Of a stretch of DNA of 64,000 bases, positions 22,501-30,423 are shown piece after piece; positions within the stretch are counted from its first letter, which is position 1; each line of letters begins with the position of its first letter. Made by a program: the position numbers and the translations under genes. This DNA is from Doris montereyensis (taxonomy: Eukaryota > Mollusca > Gastropoda > Nudibranchia > Dorididae): NCBI GenBank assembly GCA_037039925.1, contig JAXRKP010000943.1, positions 55,001 through 119,000 of the forward strand, in the 5' to 3' direction. The notes beneath the pieces are model-generated. The model saw only the letters and a program-made list of their open reading frames with translations. It searched no databases and had not been told where the DNA came from.

Positions 22501-24823
22501 TTCTTATTCCAATACATTCATTTTCTGTAATACATGCATACACACATATATAGTGTTTTGTAAGCTACACATAATATTTAACCCAAAAAGTGTGAAATTT
22601 TGTACATCAACTCTATTCTTACAAAAAGCTTAGAACGTCTGCGTCTTGCCTGCAAGTGCAATTGTCCCAACCATGACTAAGAAATTTGCATATTCCATGT
22701 ACCGGTATTCCCTCTCAATTTGTGACATGCCTCTTATTAACATCATGACTCAAATTTTATCTTCTCATTCAGACTTGTTATGCACCCTCAATCATTCTGT
22801 TGTTGTTTTTAATCAATCCTTTTTTTTATTCATGGCTAATGTTTGTTTGCTGACTTTCATCTCATGTCAATTAATCTTTGACATGGTATTTTACTATTTG
22901 TATCCATTTATGTTCATATTCACTTCCCTAGAATAACGAGTATACTGTTTACAAACCACATTGCCTATTAAGTTATTTTCTCTCTTTTTTCCTTGATTTA
23001 ATTAGATTTTGATTTTATCCATCATCACAACTATGGTGATCTCCAGGTCATAGGTAGCATATTGTTATTTTTGCTCTGTAAACAGCAATGGGATCTCTGC
23101 ATACGAAACCTCCTTTTTATTGTCCATCTCCGATGGTACTAGGTGTCAATCTACCTACCCAGACCATGGGGGTTCTACCTGGAAAACTCAAGAAACGGTT
23201 CAACCCACAAGGGCTTGAACTCTTTTCCTTAATTACATTCTTGCTTAAACACCTTATAAAGTGCAATAAATGTCCTGATCAATGACTTCAATTCAAGGAT
23301 TATTTGAGGTCAACAGAGTGTAGTGTGTCTGCTATTTGTGTATTACATTTATCTCTTGATATGCTCAGTGGATGTAAAGGGGATAACACCTCTGTTAAAG
23401 TCTTCTTTTGGCTTGCCACAGCATACAATTGTGTTGCATATATATGACAGAACTTCTTCCTCACCCAGAACAGATCTAGGAGATAAACTTATTCTTAACC
23501 CAAAGAAAAGCGCCGCCCCTAAATAAAAAGGGTGTGTTGCCGTCCGATATTTAGGGCCAGACACCTAGGCTTCTTGAATGGAAATTTCCATTTTCCTTAC
23601 ATGGTTTATGACGTACTTTGACCTTTGAGTTCATAGTTAAATAACAGCTAATGAGATAACAATTTATTTTAAGTTCATGGTTTTCCTGATAGCCTCGTTA
23701 TCATTCGTCAAAGTGACGTTTTCCCATTCAACACACTTCGTGAGAGGCCTAAGTTAATTACACGGTTATCGCTGCTAATGTTTAGTCCTTAATTTAAGTT
23801 TCTCTTGTTGCAATAACATCTCAATATGAATTCCTTATTCTATCAACTTATATAAAATGCATGCTTTATAGATCTTTTATCATCTGTAAACATGAACTCA
23901 TTGTTCAAATTAAGTCTAAATCCTAGCTTCGCCCGTTGCACACTCGTTTTTTCATGCAAACGGCTGGGGCAACCCCCTACTGTAAGATGGTCACTTCCGG
24001 TAACACTGCGAGCTCTACTTGGGTTAAGGCGTAAAAAAGAATTTAATCATCTCTCGGGAGGACTGCCATAGTCTAAGTCTGGTACAAGGTGTGATTTCCT
24101 TTGAGATGAGCTGCCGGGAGGACCTAATTTTGCTTCAGATGTGGGCGTGGCAGGTTGGGAGTAGCGGGGTGGTGGGGCAAGTGGTTCAAGGATGATGATA
24201 GTGTGTGCCAGACTATGACAATGATAACCCTCCCCATCTCCCTTATTTGTATCTAGATCTAGATCTAATCTAATTCTATCTTAGAGGATTTCTTAAAATA
24301 TTGTCATTATTATTGGCATTGCTGTTCCTGCTGTTTTCTAGATTTCTTGCTTCTAAATAAACAGAAGGAACGAATAGAACCTTTAAGACTGGGATTGACT
24401 ACATTAAAGATTTTAGTCCAACATTGTTGTAGGTGATGAGATCATCAGGCTGCGGACATTCTCAGAAAATGATTCTGGCTCTGGAGATGATTTTGCAGAA
24501 GTTTTTTCACCCCTTTTGAGGACTAGATCTACGTAATGGCTAAAAATCGTGCATTAGTTTGTGATAGTTCAGGCTCATCCATATATCTACCATCTTTCTC
24601 AAATGCGGGGGGGGGGGGGGGGGGGCGGGGGGCAGAAAGCAGCGGCAGTGGAGAAAGGTAAATCAAATCCACTGTTGACAGTCGAGTCTCAGACCAGTCG
24701 ATAAATAAAACTGAATTAGAGATGGAGGCTGACCTTATAAACGTCTCCATATGTACCACTTCCAACCCTCTGGATGAGCTCAAAGTCATCCTGGGGATTT
24801 CGTCTGAGAATATCGGCTGACAT
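1465..24823 (-). CDS. MAP4K3: MAP4K3/MAP4K5-like kinase gene (partial, 15 exons proposed)
   Basis: Ser/Thr kinase of the MAP4K (GCK-I) family, which acts upstream of JNK and in amino-acid/mTORC1 signalling. Exon translations give, in order, [12 protein letters not shown] (glycine loop), IKVIK (ATP lysine), QQEIIMMK (helix C Glu), [12 protein letters not shown] (hinge), HRDIK (catalytic loop), ADFG (Mg binding), FIGTPYW (activation segment), [24 protein letters not shown] and HPF. All key catalytic residues are present. The N-terminal [11 protein letters not shown] separates this subfamily from other STE20 kinases. The C-terminal CNH domain is not in the window, so the gene continues past position 1. 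Exons 2, 9 and 11 carry small indels that break the frame, while exons 1, 3-8 and 10 are clean. MAP4K3 versus MAP4K5 cannot be decided; many invertebrates have a single ancestor-like gene. The family call is firm; the last four exons are tentative. Confidence 0.93.
1610..1915. repeat. 38-bp minisatellite, about 8 copies
   Basis: Unit CCTAGTGTGTGAGCCTACGA followed by TGTTGCCAATCGTACGTA; several copies are truncated. Confidence 0.95.
1918..3580. other. kinase intron, no gene seen
   Basis: AT-rich intronic sequence with short A- and T-runs (3120-3220, 3527-3541). Open frames here have no recognisable protein. Confidence 0.6.
3585..3893 (-). mobile_element. SINE family 1 (CAAATC-tailed), minus
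   Basis: Minus strand carries a tRNA-like head (GTCCAGAGGCAAGGTGTCGG, then CAACCAAAAGGTCGTGGGTT), then GGTCTCATGTACAGATCACA, GTTAAAGATCCCTTAGCTGT and a 3' end near GTGAGTAAATCAAGTCAAAT. The same order of blocks recurs in other copies. Confidence 0.8.
3900..4745. other. kinase intron, no gene seen
   Basis: Unique intronic DNA. A 110-codon open frame at 4221-4553 on the plus strand has no recognisable domain and lies antisense to the kinase gene. Confidence 0.5.
4750..5608. repeat. 52-bp minisatellite, about 16 copies
   Basis: Unit GGCATCCACCACCTTACCAG followed by GAATAGGGACCACATCTCTG and TACATGTAGTTA; some copies have GAAGTTA or GTAGTCGG ends. Confidence 0.95.
5616..6130 (+). mobile_element. 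SINE family 2 copy, split by a SINE family 1 insertion
   Basis: The 5' part (to 5714) is the family-2 head (TTTTCATAGC...GATGGGTGCT, then a B-box-like part). The 3' part resumes at 6050 with the family-2 tail ending TTCCTATGGGGCTTC. The break coincides with an inserted family-1 copy. Confidence 0.8.
5715..6049 (+). mobile_element. full-length SINE family 1 with target-site duplication
   Basis: Runs from GGCGGGCCTCTGTAATCCAG through the tRNA-like head (GTCGTGGGTTCAAGCCC, B-box-like) to a (CAAAT)n tail. It is flanked by GTCTATTCCTTT (5703-5714) and GTCTATTGCTTT (6050-6061), an 11/12 target-site duplication. Confidence 0.85.
6130..8424. other. kinase intron, no gene seen (contains candidate exon 8305-8357)
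   Basis: AT-rich intronic DNA with a C-run at 6248-6261, (AT)n at 6549-6568 and a T-run near 7516. Apart from the candidate exon, no coding homology was recognised. Confidence 0.5.
8305..8357 (-). CDS. candidate MAP4K3-like linker exon
   Basis: CACCCAG acceptor and GTGAGT donor flank 53 nt. In the phase predicted from the micro-exon it reads [18 protein letters not shown]. It loosely resembles the KF.PP...E linker of MAP4K3/5. Homology is weak. Confidence 0.45.
8425..8522 (-). mobile_element. T-rich interspersed element (family A), minus
   Basis: Minus strand carries the shared blocks GGTAGG...CTTCTTTCCTTTCA, CATCTTGCTGTTTCC, then CTCAATTCA. Same blocks as about 15 other copies in the window. 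Confidence 0.75.
8570..8692 (-). mobile_element. T-rich interspersed element (family A), minus
   Basis: Minus strand GGTAGGGCCTACTTCTTTCC block followed by the TTTCACAC, CTTGATTCA and TGAGATGCC blocks of the family. Confidence 0.7.
8967..9290. repeat. irregular minisatellite, about 6 copies
   Basis: Core TTTCAAGTTCACATTTCAAT followed by ACCCAATTCATCTGTTTCAA, spaced 54-80 bp apart. Confidence 0.9.
9611..9627 (-). CDS. candidate 17-nt micro-exon
   Basis: Between a TTGCAG acceptor and a GTAAGA donor lie 17 nt that complete a Gly codon and add SEPGE, keeping phase with the exons on both sides. Support is from splice sites and phase only, not homology. Confidence 0.45.
10066..10146 (-). CDS. MAP4K3: MAP4K3-like linker exon (RRIPSN)
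   Basis: Acceptor CTCCTAG and donor GTGAG bound an 81-nt exon. The preferred frame reads [26 protein letters not shown], resembling the HRIPS...SEI linker of MAP4K3/5. That frame does not match the phase predicted from the previous exon, so an exon or base may be missing. Part of the exon is duplicated next door (10213-10318). Confidence 0.7.
10107..10318. repeat. 106-bp tandem duplication including half a kinase exon
   Basis: Two adjacent copies (10107-10212 and 10213-10318) differ at few positions. Each contains the 5' 40 bases of the RRIPSN exon, its CTAG acceptor and upstream intron. Confidence 0.9.
10640..11922. repeat. 39-bp minisatellite, about 32 copies
   Basis: Unit TCTTCATTCTTAATGATGAT followed by CTAGTTACCCCGTGTGCCC. 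Being 13 codons long, the unit keeps frames open on both strands (for example [13 protein letters not shown] repeated), which is why long ORFs appear here. Confidence 0.97.
12532..12635 (-). CDS. MAP4K3: MAP4K3-like exon 11 (HPF end of kinase fold), 1-bp break
   Basis: Encodes [19 protein letters not shown], then after a missing base in an A-run [15 protein letters not shown]. It is 104 nt where 105 restores all 35 codons. Donor GTAAGT. The acidic tail matches the acidic stretch that follows the kinase domain in this family. Confidence 0.87.
12921..13002 (-). CDS. MAP4K3: MAP4K3-like exon 10 (KKRPSA)
   Basis: Encodes [27 protein letters not shown]. The first base completes the Trp codon begun in exon 9. 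It includes the C-lobe arginine of KKRP. The donor GTG|GTCAGT is non-optimal but gives the right length and phase for joining HPF in the next exon. Confidence 0.88.
13650..13708 (-). CDS. MAP4K3: MAP4K3-like exon 9, frame-damaged
   Basis: After a pyrimidine-rich acceptor the exon can be read as LFLISKS and then [11 protein letters not shown], with W split across the next junction. The exon is 59 nt where 63 is expected, and two gaps of about 2 bp separate the readable pieces. The 3' half is unmistakable kinase sequence. A rearranged second copy of this stretch lies upstream at about 13836-13912. Confidence 0.8.
13836..14235. repeat. scrambled repeats mixing kinase exon 9 and SINE-like sequence
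   Basis: Segments GATCAAACCTTGGTTGGCCC, CACTCTGGTGGCACAAGTGG and AATCACCACAACACCGGATC recur 2-4 times. A copy at 13836-13912 also has the exon 9 words GCGGAGGTTTGA and AACCATTTATTC. Confidence 0.75.
14255..14575 (-). mobile_element. tRNA-derived SINE family 3, minus
   Basis: Minus strand reads GGCTGAGTGGTTAGGCTACC (Ser/Leu-tRNA-like A box) then a B-box region (CGGCTTCCTGAATCC, diverged), a middle part shared with 53080-53325, and GTCCTGTTCAGGAGGTGATT near its end. Confidence 0.8.
14578..14700 (-). repeat. interspersed repeat family E, minus
   Basis: Minus strand AACACTTTGACAAGATC and CATAGCTGAGTACTCATTTA recur at 29275-29365 and 53500-53590 in plus orientation. Confidence 0.55.
14890..15212 (-). 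pseudogene. decayed C-terminal tail of a non-LTR retrotransposon
   Basis: The minus strand from 15212 encodes [20 protein letters not shown], then IALRWTPQG, then [10 protein letters not shown]. This is the conserved post-reverse-transcriptase tail of CR1/Jockey/RTE-like LINE proteins (pattern WIGH.LRM...PK.AL.W.P.G.R.RGRP..TWRR). A stop follows; after a shift the tail LASDRVQ, stop, RSTMCC continues to about 14890. Only this fragment remains, in kinase intron 8 on the sense strand. Confidence 0.8.
15361..15492 (-). CDS. MAP4K3: MAP4K3-like exon 8 (APE to helix F)
   Basis: Encodes [44 protein letters not shown]. It contains the APE end of the activation segment and the [11 protein letters not shown] helix F. 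Clean 132-nt exon with good splice sites (CACAG acceptor, GTGAG donor). Confidence 0.95.
15622..15743 (-). mobile_element. T-rich interspersed element (family A), minus
   Basis: Minus strand GGTGGATCCTACTTCTTTC, then CTTGCTTTTTCC and TAATTCACCTCAGAATCG blocks; directly followed by a second copy. Confidence 0.75.
15818..15932 (-). mobile_element. T-rich interspersed element (family A), minus
   Basis: Minus strand GGTAGGACCTACTTCTTTCC to TTGATTCACCCTGAGATCGC and the TATGGTGGATAG end block. Confidence 0.8.
16400..16472 (-). CDS. MAP4K3: MAP4K3-like exon 7 (DFG, activation segment)
   Basis: Encodes [28 protein letters not shown] is the Mg-binding motif; the [12 protein letters not shown] stretch is the activation loop with its conserved Ser. 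Clean frame; AG acceptor, GTACAG donor. Confidence 0.94.
16570..16655 (-). mobile_element. T-rich interspersed element (family A), 3' fragment, minus
   Basis: Only the 3' half (TCGTCTTGTTATTTGCCCTC, AATTCATTCTGCC) remains. Confidence 0.5.
17253..17295 (-). CDS. MAP4K3: MAP4K3-like exon 6
   Basis: A short 43-nt exon encoding [14 protein letters not shown], including the conserved Asn of the catalytic loop. It sits at the very edge of the 23-bp minisatellite that begins about 20 bp upstream, so its acceptor is close to repeat DNA. Confidence 0.92.
17315..18110. repeat. 23-bp minisatellite, about 34 copies
   Basis: Unit ATGTACCACGTTTATCACAT followed by CAA. Three units equal 23 codons, so several plus-strand frames stay open as low-complexity peptides. 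It begins about 20 bp from kinase exon 6. Confidence 0.97.
18370..18540 (-). mobile_element. SINE family 3 body, minus
   Basis: TCGCCCCCTGGACAGGATGC, ACCTGAGCTGGGTGGGGAA and the AAGAAATCAATGTC stretch match the body of family-3 copies. It leads directly into the B-box array. Confidence 0.65.
18540..19035 (-). repeat. 37-bp tandem array of SINE B-box units, 13 copies
   Basis: Plus-strand unit CATGATCACAAATCTGCAGG then ATTCGAACCAAGGGCCT. The complement contains GGTTCGAATCC, the Pol III B-box consensus, in most units; a few units have one changed base. The array ends where the SINE head resumes (GGCAGCCTAATCACTAAT). Confidence 0.93.
19446..19549 (-). CDS. MAP4K3: MAP4K3-like exon 5 (HRDIK catalytic loop)
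   Basis: Encodes [34 protein letters not shown]. The Asp of HRD is the catalytic base. Acceptor TTTGCAG, donor GTGTG, phase 0 out. The KMHRDIK string is typical of MAP4Ks. Confidence 0.94.
19647..19666. repeat. G homopolymer
   Basis: About 18-20 consecutive G in kinase intron 4 to 5 region. Confidence 0.9.
20058..20122 (-). CDS. MAP4K3: MAP4K3-like exon 4 (hinge)
   Basis: Encodes [20 protein letters not shown] plus His, the hinge with Met gatekeeper region and the GGGS turn. AG acceptor and GTGAGTG donor; phase 2 in, phase 1 out. The frame is clean. Confidence 0.93.
20489..20579 (-). CDS. MAP4K3: MAP4K3-like exon 3 (helix C)
   Basis: Encodes [20 protein letters not shown] and then [11 protein letters not shown]. 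It joins exon 2 in phase 1 and ends in phase 2 at a GTATGA donor. The Glu of QQEI is the helix-C partner of the ATP lysine. The frame is clean. Confidence 0.93.
20779..20888 (-). mobile_element. T-rich interspersed element (family A), minus
   Basis: Minus strand GGTAGGTTCTTCTTCTCCTT, CTTTCCTCTTGATGTACTCT and CATGGTGGACGG blocks. Confidence 0.7.
21050..21910. other. intron with old repeat remnants; LINE-like 3' end
   Basis: CCTAAATGCCC recurs at least three times. The end AATAAAGTTTATTGTTATTA followed by TTATTA looks like the 3' terminus of a LINE, plus orientation. No coding part is recognisable. Confidence 0.35.
22141..22199 (-). CDS. MAP4K3: MAP4K3-like exon 2 (ATP-lysine), with 1-bp frame break
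   Basis: AG acceptor at 22200-22201 and GTAGG donor flank ARDLNTGEL and then [10 protein letters not shown]. The two parts are in different frames. The exon is 59 nt where 58 is expected, so one extra base sits near the CTTAATGGG stretch. The lysine of IKVIK is the ATP-binding lysine. Confidence 0.88.
22210..23025. other. kinase intron 1, no gene seen
   Basis: AT-rich unique DNA. Open frames at 22418 and 22646 have no recognisable domain. Confidence 0.5.
23030..23225 (-). mobile_element. SINE family 1, partial, minus
   Basis: Minus strand GGGCTTGAA...B-box-like part near CAAGCCCTTGTGGGTTGAAC, then CACCTAGTACCATCGGAGAT and AAAAAGGAGGTTTCGTATGC. Confidence 0.7.
23226..24733. other. kinase intron 1, no gene seen; G-run at 24607-24633
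   Basis: Mostly unique DNA with a long G-run (about 25 G) at 24607-24633. No protein or RNA gene recognised. Confidence 0.5.
24734..24823 (-). CDS. MAP4K3: MAP4K3-like exon 1 (start codon, glycine loop)
   Basis: Thirty codons from ATG at 24823 with A at -3. The peptide contains [11 protein letters not shown] and the glycine loop [10 protein letters not shown]. The exon ends in AAG followed by a GT donor (phase 0). The start is chosen because family members also begin about 15-20 residues before the DFELI motif. Confidence 0.93.
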
Positions 24824-24848
24824 TGTAAATATTGGGTTTCAAATCGTC

Positions 24849-24898
24849 CTAAAGGACAATGAACATAGAGTATCTCACTAGCCCACAGACTCAGACAT
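24849..24898 (-). promoter_or_regulatory. two tiny uORFs in the kinase 5' leader
   Basis: Minus-strand ATGs at 24898 and 24866 open reading frames of 6 and 5 codons, ending in TAG at 24878 and 24849, just upstream of the start at 24823. This applies only if transcription starts above 24898, which is inferred. Confidence 0.4.
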
Positions 24899-24947
24899 TT
24901 CACTGTTTCTTCCCTCAGCCTTCAACTGGGTCTACTTCTGGTCGGAG

Positions 24948-24965
24948 CACTTCCGTACATGCGCA
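24948..24965 (-). promoter_or_regulatory. ETS-like and NRF1-half-site-like promoter motifs
   Basis: The minus strand reads TGCGCATG and then ACGGAAGTG about 125-140 bp before the start codon. ACGGAAGTG is a good match to the ETS/GABPA core, and CATGCGCA to half of an NRF1 site. This is a typical TATA-less housekeeping promoter layout; function is inferred. Confidence 0.4.
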
Positions 24966-25267
24966 CACCTGCTAGGTAGACAGAAACGTAAATATTTTCC
25001 TCGTAAACTTCATATTTCGCTTTATTCTTTCAAACTACCTTTTTTTGTCCTCTTCGTTGTTTGATTAGTTTTGGGGGCCTTTTGGGTTGTTGTTGGGTTG
25101 GGGGGGGGCGAGGGGGAGTTAAATTAGAAATCAATAGCTTTTAGTGCAATAAAGATAGCCAATCGAGCTTGAACATGTGTGAATATGAATGCATTCTGAC
25201 AGCAATACTCAGTACAACTTGAAGATGAATTTAATAACAAGAAGCGCCTGCCAACCGCCCACTTCCC

Positions 25268-25388
25268 TTTTCCACCATATTTGAGGTGATCTCATGGTAA
25301 ATTAAGAGGAAACAGCAACATAAAAAAGACATTTGAGAGAGGGAAACGACAGAGCTAGGACCTACAAGTAACATACGTCAACCACCCA
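25268..25388 (-). mobile_element. T-rich interspersed element (family A), minus
   Basis: Minus strand TTGTAGGTCCTAGCTCTGTC, TGCTGTTTCCTCTTAATTTA, TGAGATCACCTCAAATATGG. Confidence 0.7.
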
Positions 25389-25517
25389 TAAGAACAAAAC
25401 ATAATAACACGAACAAGAACAAAAACACAAAAGAACAACAAAATTGTTACAATTAATAACAACGGAGTGAACCAGGAATAACAACAAGACAAGGTATTTG
25501 AACAAAGACACACAGCA

Positions 25518-25519
<2 letters not shown>

Positions 25520-25602
<83 letters not shown>
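25520..25602. repeat. (GA)n microsatellite, about 41 repeats
   Basis: Uninterrupted AG dinucleotides in the intergenic region. Confidence 0.97.
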
Positions 25603-25606
<4 letters not shown>

Positions 25607-26274
25607 GGAGACCGATGTGTAGTAACGCTTTTAAGTTGGTTATCTTAAGGTGAGACACATTAGCCCTTTTTTATTTTTTATTTTTTTATATTATTTTATT
25701 TAACAAATTTAATTAACACATTATGCCATGAAGAGATTATTTCAACTGGTCATGTATTCATTGTGAAAATGATATTATTATAATAATTCTTCAAACATTA
25801 TCAAGGGCAAATAAAGGGTAAACATAGAATGACTTCCATCAGGAATCAGCAACCAAACTCTGGCAGATAATCATCTTAGAATTACAAAAGATAAGAGAAG
25901 GTTAACTTGAAAAGTTAGGGGTATTATAAGATATACAAGTCATGGGCTCCAGAACTTGTTTGGTCTCTGTTGTGCTTCAATGTTTTGAAGATCAGACGTT
26001 TAAGATGGGGTAATAATATAAGAATGTTCTGCACGTGTTCTCCGTAGCCACAGTCTCCCAATAATCCTATGCCATTCATTAAATCTTCATAATTTGAAGA
26101 AAAAAAAGCAGATACAAGATACATGTGTAACGCTAAGTTTGTCTACCATCGTTATCCGTCTATCTGTTTATTATAAACTATGACAGCAGTCGCATTAGTA
26201 ACGACAGCAACAAAAAACAACAACTTATATGAGTTTTTAAGGCCGTAGCTTATATGAGTTTTTCGGAAATATTT

Positions 26275-26350
26275 AAGTAAATAAAAAATAAAAAAATAAG
26301 ATAAATAGATAAATAAATAGATAAATATATAAATAAATAAATAAATCTTC
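26275..26350. repeat. (AAAT)n-type simple repeat
   Basis: AAATAAATAGATAAAT-type tetranucleotides. Confidence 0.85.
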
Positions 26351-26479
26351 GAAACATTGAAAATACTGGTTCAGATAAAAACCAAAACGAAAGTATAATC
26401 CACAGCAAGTAGCAAGCTTGGATGGTGATAAGGCAGGTGAAGAGGGTGAGGAATGAGTGGTTCACTGTGATTAGATGTC

Positions 26480-26588
26480 ATCGCAGTATCAGTATCAGTG
26501 TCGCAGTGTCACAGTGTCGCAGTGTCGCAGTATCAGTGTCGCAGTGTCGCAGTGTCGCCGTGTCGCAGTGTCGCAGTGTCGCAGTGTC
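26480..26588. repeat. 8-bp minisatellite CAGTGTCG, about 12 copies
   Basis: CAGTGTCG repeated with CAGTATCA variants. Confidence 0.93.
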
Positions 26589-26714
26589 ATCTATTCTGAT
26601 TGGAACCAACCACACGTACATGTCGTGCCCTTGACCTACAATAAATCAGGAGAGTCGTGTGTGTCCATCGCGTGCACAGTCATGATCATAAATTACTTGT
26701 TTTTGTTCGTCATC

Positions 26715-26790
26715 CTCATCATCATCGTCATCATCATCATCATCATCATCATCGTCTTCATCGTCGTCATCATTATCATCATCATCAAAA
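26715..26790. repeat. (ATC)n microsatellite
   Basis: ATC triplets with GTC interruptions. Confidence 0.93.
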
Positions 26791-27094
26791 CCTTTCACCC
26801 CTACCAGAGTATAGGCCACAGACAAGAGATTTCCATCTTTCCTTCACCTGTGAGATCTTTCTTAGCTCACTCCAGCTGACATCCAGTCTTTTCGGTCCTT
26901 TTCTTACTCTTTCTCCAGGTATCGTTCGTTTGTCATGGAATGGGTTTTTGTTGGTTGTGTTCTTTGTTTGGTTGTTCGTTTTTGTTTGTTGTTGTCGGTT
27001 TGTTGTTGTTGTTTTACTTTCAATAATGTATGAATAATGCGATGACAAAAGGCAGGAGCATGTAAAATGTGATGAATGACATCAAATAATATTG

Positions 27095-27297
27095 AAGCTA
27101 AGGGATCTTTAACGAGCGCATAGTGTTGCGATCTGTACAGGGCACCTCATTGTATCGTCCGTCTCCGATGGGACTAGGTGTCGATCTACCTACCTGGACA
27201 AAAAACCCATCGAGAACAGTATTCATCCATCGGGGCTTGAACCCACAACCTTTTTGATCAGAGACCGACACCTTGACTCTACATTACCAAGTCCCCT
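27095..27297 (-). mobile_element. SINE family 1, partial, minus
   Basis: Plus strand shows the reversed blocks AAGGGATCTTTAACGAGCGC, CGTCCGTCTCCGATGGGACT, AGGTGTCGATCTACCTACCT and the head CCGACACCTTGACTCT. Confidence 0.75.
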
Positions 27298-27344
27298 ATG
27301 CGTTAGTCAGTGGCGGTGGCAAGTGTGACGTCAGAGAGGGGGGT

Positions 27345-28015
27345 GATCCCTTTATGACCTCGATGGCATTCGGTCATTGAAGAATTTCATAACCCCCTCC
27401 CCTCGATGTCATTCGGTAATTGAAGAATTTCATCCCTTCGATGTCATTCGGTCATTTCACCCCCCCCTTCGATGTCATTCGGTCATTGAAGAATTTCCAT
27501 ACCCCCCCCTCGATGTCATTCGGTAATTGAAGAATGTCATACCCCCCCCTCGATGTCATTCGGTCATTGAAGAATTTCATACCCCCACCTCGATGTCATT
27601 CGGTCATTGAAAATATCATACCCCCCCCTCGATGTCATTTCGGTAATTGAAGAATTTCATACCCCCCCTCGATGTCATTCGGTCATTGAAGAATTTCATA
27701 CCCCCCTCGATGTCATTAGGTCATTGAAAGAATTTACCCCCTTCGATGTCATTCGGTCATTGAAAAATTTCATACCCCCCCGATGTCATTTCGGTAATTG
27801 AAGAATTTCTTACCCCCCCCCATAAAATTTCTCCCCCCCCCCATGTCATTCTCGATGTCATTCTCGGTCATTGAAGAATTTCAACCCCCCCGATGTCGAT
27901 CGGTCATTCGTCATTCGGTCACTGAAAAATGTCACCCCCTCGATGTCATTAGTTCATTGAAGAATTTCAACCCCCCCCGATGTCATTCGATCATTGAAAA
28001 ATTTCATACCCCCAT
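27345..28015. repeat. about 40-bp minisatellite with C-runs, about 16 copies
   Basis: Unit CTCGATGTCATTCGGTCATT then GAAGAATTTCATACCCCCCC. C-run length varies from 3 to 9; units are ragged, possibly from sequencing of C-runs. Confidence 0.93.
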
Positions 28016-28289
28016 TTTGGTTGCATTTACTTACCCCATAAAATATATAGTGATAGCATCCACAAGTATGATTAAAGTTGTTCGCAATGTGCATGGGCAT
28101 TGACTTGTGTGAACGAGTACCCAGCTATTATGTCCATTTCTTGTCAAGAAATGTAGTAAGAAAAGTAAACAAATAAAGAAAGCAATAAATAATTAAAAAG
28201 CTTTTCTGGTAAATAAATGATGTACAGTCGATGAGTCTGCATTTAAATGGGGAACAGAAGCAAATCCATCTTTATTGTGAAGCAATAAA

Positions 28290-29135
28290 ATAAATTATGT
28301 CCATTTCTTTAAAGAAATAAAAAGCAAAGAAGTAAATAAATAAAGAGAAAGCTATAAATAAATAAAAAAAGCAAAGTAAATAAATAAAAAAGCAAGAAGC
28401 AAATAAATAAAAATAAATAAATTAAAGAAAGAAGTAAATAAATAAAGAAAGCAAGAAGTAAATAAATTAAAGCAAAGCTATAAATAAATAAAGAAAGCAA
28501 GAAGTAAATAAATAAAGAAAGCAATACATAAAATAAATAAAAAAGAAAGCAATAAATAAATAAAGAAAGCAAGAAGTAAATAAATAAATAAAGCAATACA
28601 TAAATAAATAAAGAGAAAGCAAAAAAGTAAATAAATAAAAGCAATAAGTAAATAAATAAAAGAAAGCAGTAAATAAATAAAGAAAGCAAAAGTAAATAAA
28701 TAAATAAAGCAATACATAAATATAAATAAATAAAAAACAAAGTAAATAAATAAAAGAAAGCAAGAAGTAAATAAATAAATAAAGCAAGAATAAATAAATA
28801 AATAAAAGCAATAAATATAAATAAAAAAAATAAAGCAATGCATAAATAAATAAATAAAGCAATACATAAATAAAGAAAGCAAGAAGTAAATAAAAAAAAT
28901 AAAGCTTAATAAATAAATAAAGAAAACAATACATAAATAAATAAAGAAAGCAATAAATAAATCAGGCAATAAATAAATAAAGAAAACAAGCAAGATAAGA
29001 AAGAAAAAAAAGAAATCAGCAATAAATAAATAAAGCAAGTAAGAAAGAAAAAAAGCAAGCAAAAAGCAAGAAAAGAAAGCAAGAAAGAGAAAGCAAGAAG
29101 TAAATAAATAAAGAAAACAAGAAAAGAAAGAAAAA
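28290..29135. repeat. A-rich satellite-like array (AAATAAATAAAGAAAGCAAG)
   Basis: About 850 bp of AAATAAATAAAG, AAAGCAAGAAGT and AGCAATACAT blocks in irregular order. On the complement it gives long Leu/Phe/Tyr-rich open frames that are not genes. Confidence 0.93.
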
Positions 29136-29274
29136 CTGACACAGCATTTAGATGAGCCAGTGTCCGATATGATCATAACATATGGGTTTACAGTCTGTGT
29201 TCTCAAACAAGTGCAAGCTCAACGGTTTAACCTTCAGTGTGTATTTTCATTAAAATTATCTCCATACCATGTGG

Positions 29275-29365
29275 AGTATACGATACAGGTGCATATTAGG
29301 CGCTTCATATTAGGCTATAGCTGAGAGATCTTTCTCTGCCTATAGCTGGGTACTCATTTTCACCT
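29275..29365 (+). repeat. interspersed repeat family E, plus
   Basis: TATTAGGCGCTTCATATTAG and GAGAGATCTTTCTCTGCCTA, CTGGGTACTCATTTTCAC match 53500-53590. Confidence 0.55.
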
Positions 29366-29367
29366 GC

Positions 29368-29600
29368 GCGCGCACGTGCGTGTGTGTGTGTGTATGTGCA
29401 TGAGTCTGTGTATGAATGTGCATATCATGTGTGTGCAGGTGTGTATTCATGTGCATGTATGTGAAGATGTGTGAATGTGCATATTTTGTGTTTGTATGTG
29501 AATGTTCATAATATTATATTATGCTTAGATACGTGTGTAAGAGAATGTGCATATACGTGTGTCTGGTGATGAGTATGTCTGTGTCTCCATGTGTATTTGT
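29368..29600. repeat. TG-rich degenerate simple repeat
   Basis: Begins with CGCGCGCACGTGCGTGTGTG, then GTGTATGTGCATG variants. Confidence 0.85.
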
Positions 29601-29768
29601 GTTCAGAGACTATGTAATTCTTAATTAAATATCAACAGAGCGGCAATATCGATTACAGAGATAGAAGTATATAGAGGTATTGAAAGAGTATGAGTTAGTT
29701 ATGAACAAAAGAAAGACTGAGCGCAATGGACAAGAAACTTACAGACATCTGTTAATAAGCTGAATGAG

Positions 29769-29771
29769 ATG

Positions 29772-29855
<84 letters not shown>

Positions 29856-29922
29856 TTGTTGCTGCTGCAGCAGCTGCTGCTGCTGCTGCTGCCAACAGCA
29901 GCAGCAGCAGCAGCAGCAGCTG

Positions 29923-30006
<84 letters not shown>

Positions 30007-30031
30007 CTGCTGCTGCTGCTGCTGCTTCTTA
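29769..30031. repeat. (CTA)n then (CTG)n/(CAG)n triplet tract
   Basis: (CTA)n at 29771-29853, a CTG run, a (CAG) run of about 8 at 29894-29920 and then about 36 CTG to 30027. CTG and CAG runs face each other and could pair. Confidence 0.97.
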
Positions 30032-30107
30032 TCAGGTATAACGAATAGAAATATAATGTCCTCATGGCAACAACGAAAACAGGAAGAACCCAGCTATAGG
30101 CAGAGAA

Positions 30108-30372
<265 letters not shown>

Positions 30373-30423
30373 TACTACTAATACTGCTGATACTTTAAAC
30401 AGAAAAAGTTATACTGGTTTTTC

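Noticed and set aside
28309..29206. Leu/Phe/Tyr-rich 242-residue minus frame resembling a membrane protein
   Set aside because: It is the complement of an A-rich simple array; hydrophobicity comes from TTT/TTA codons.
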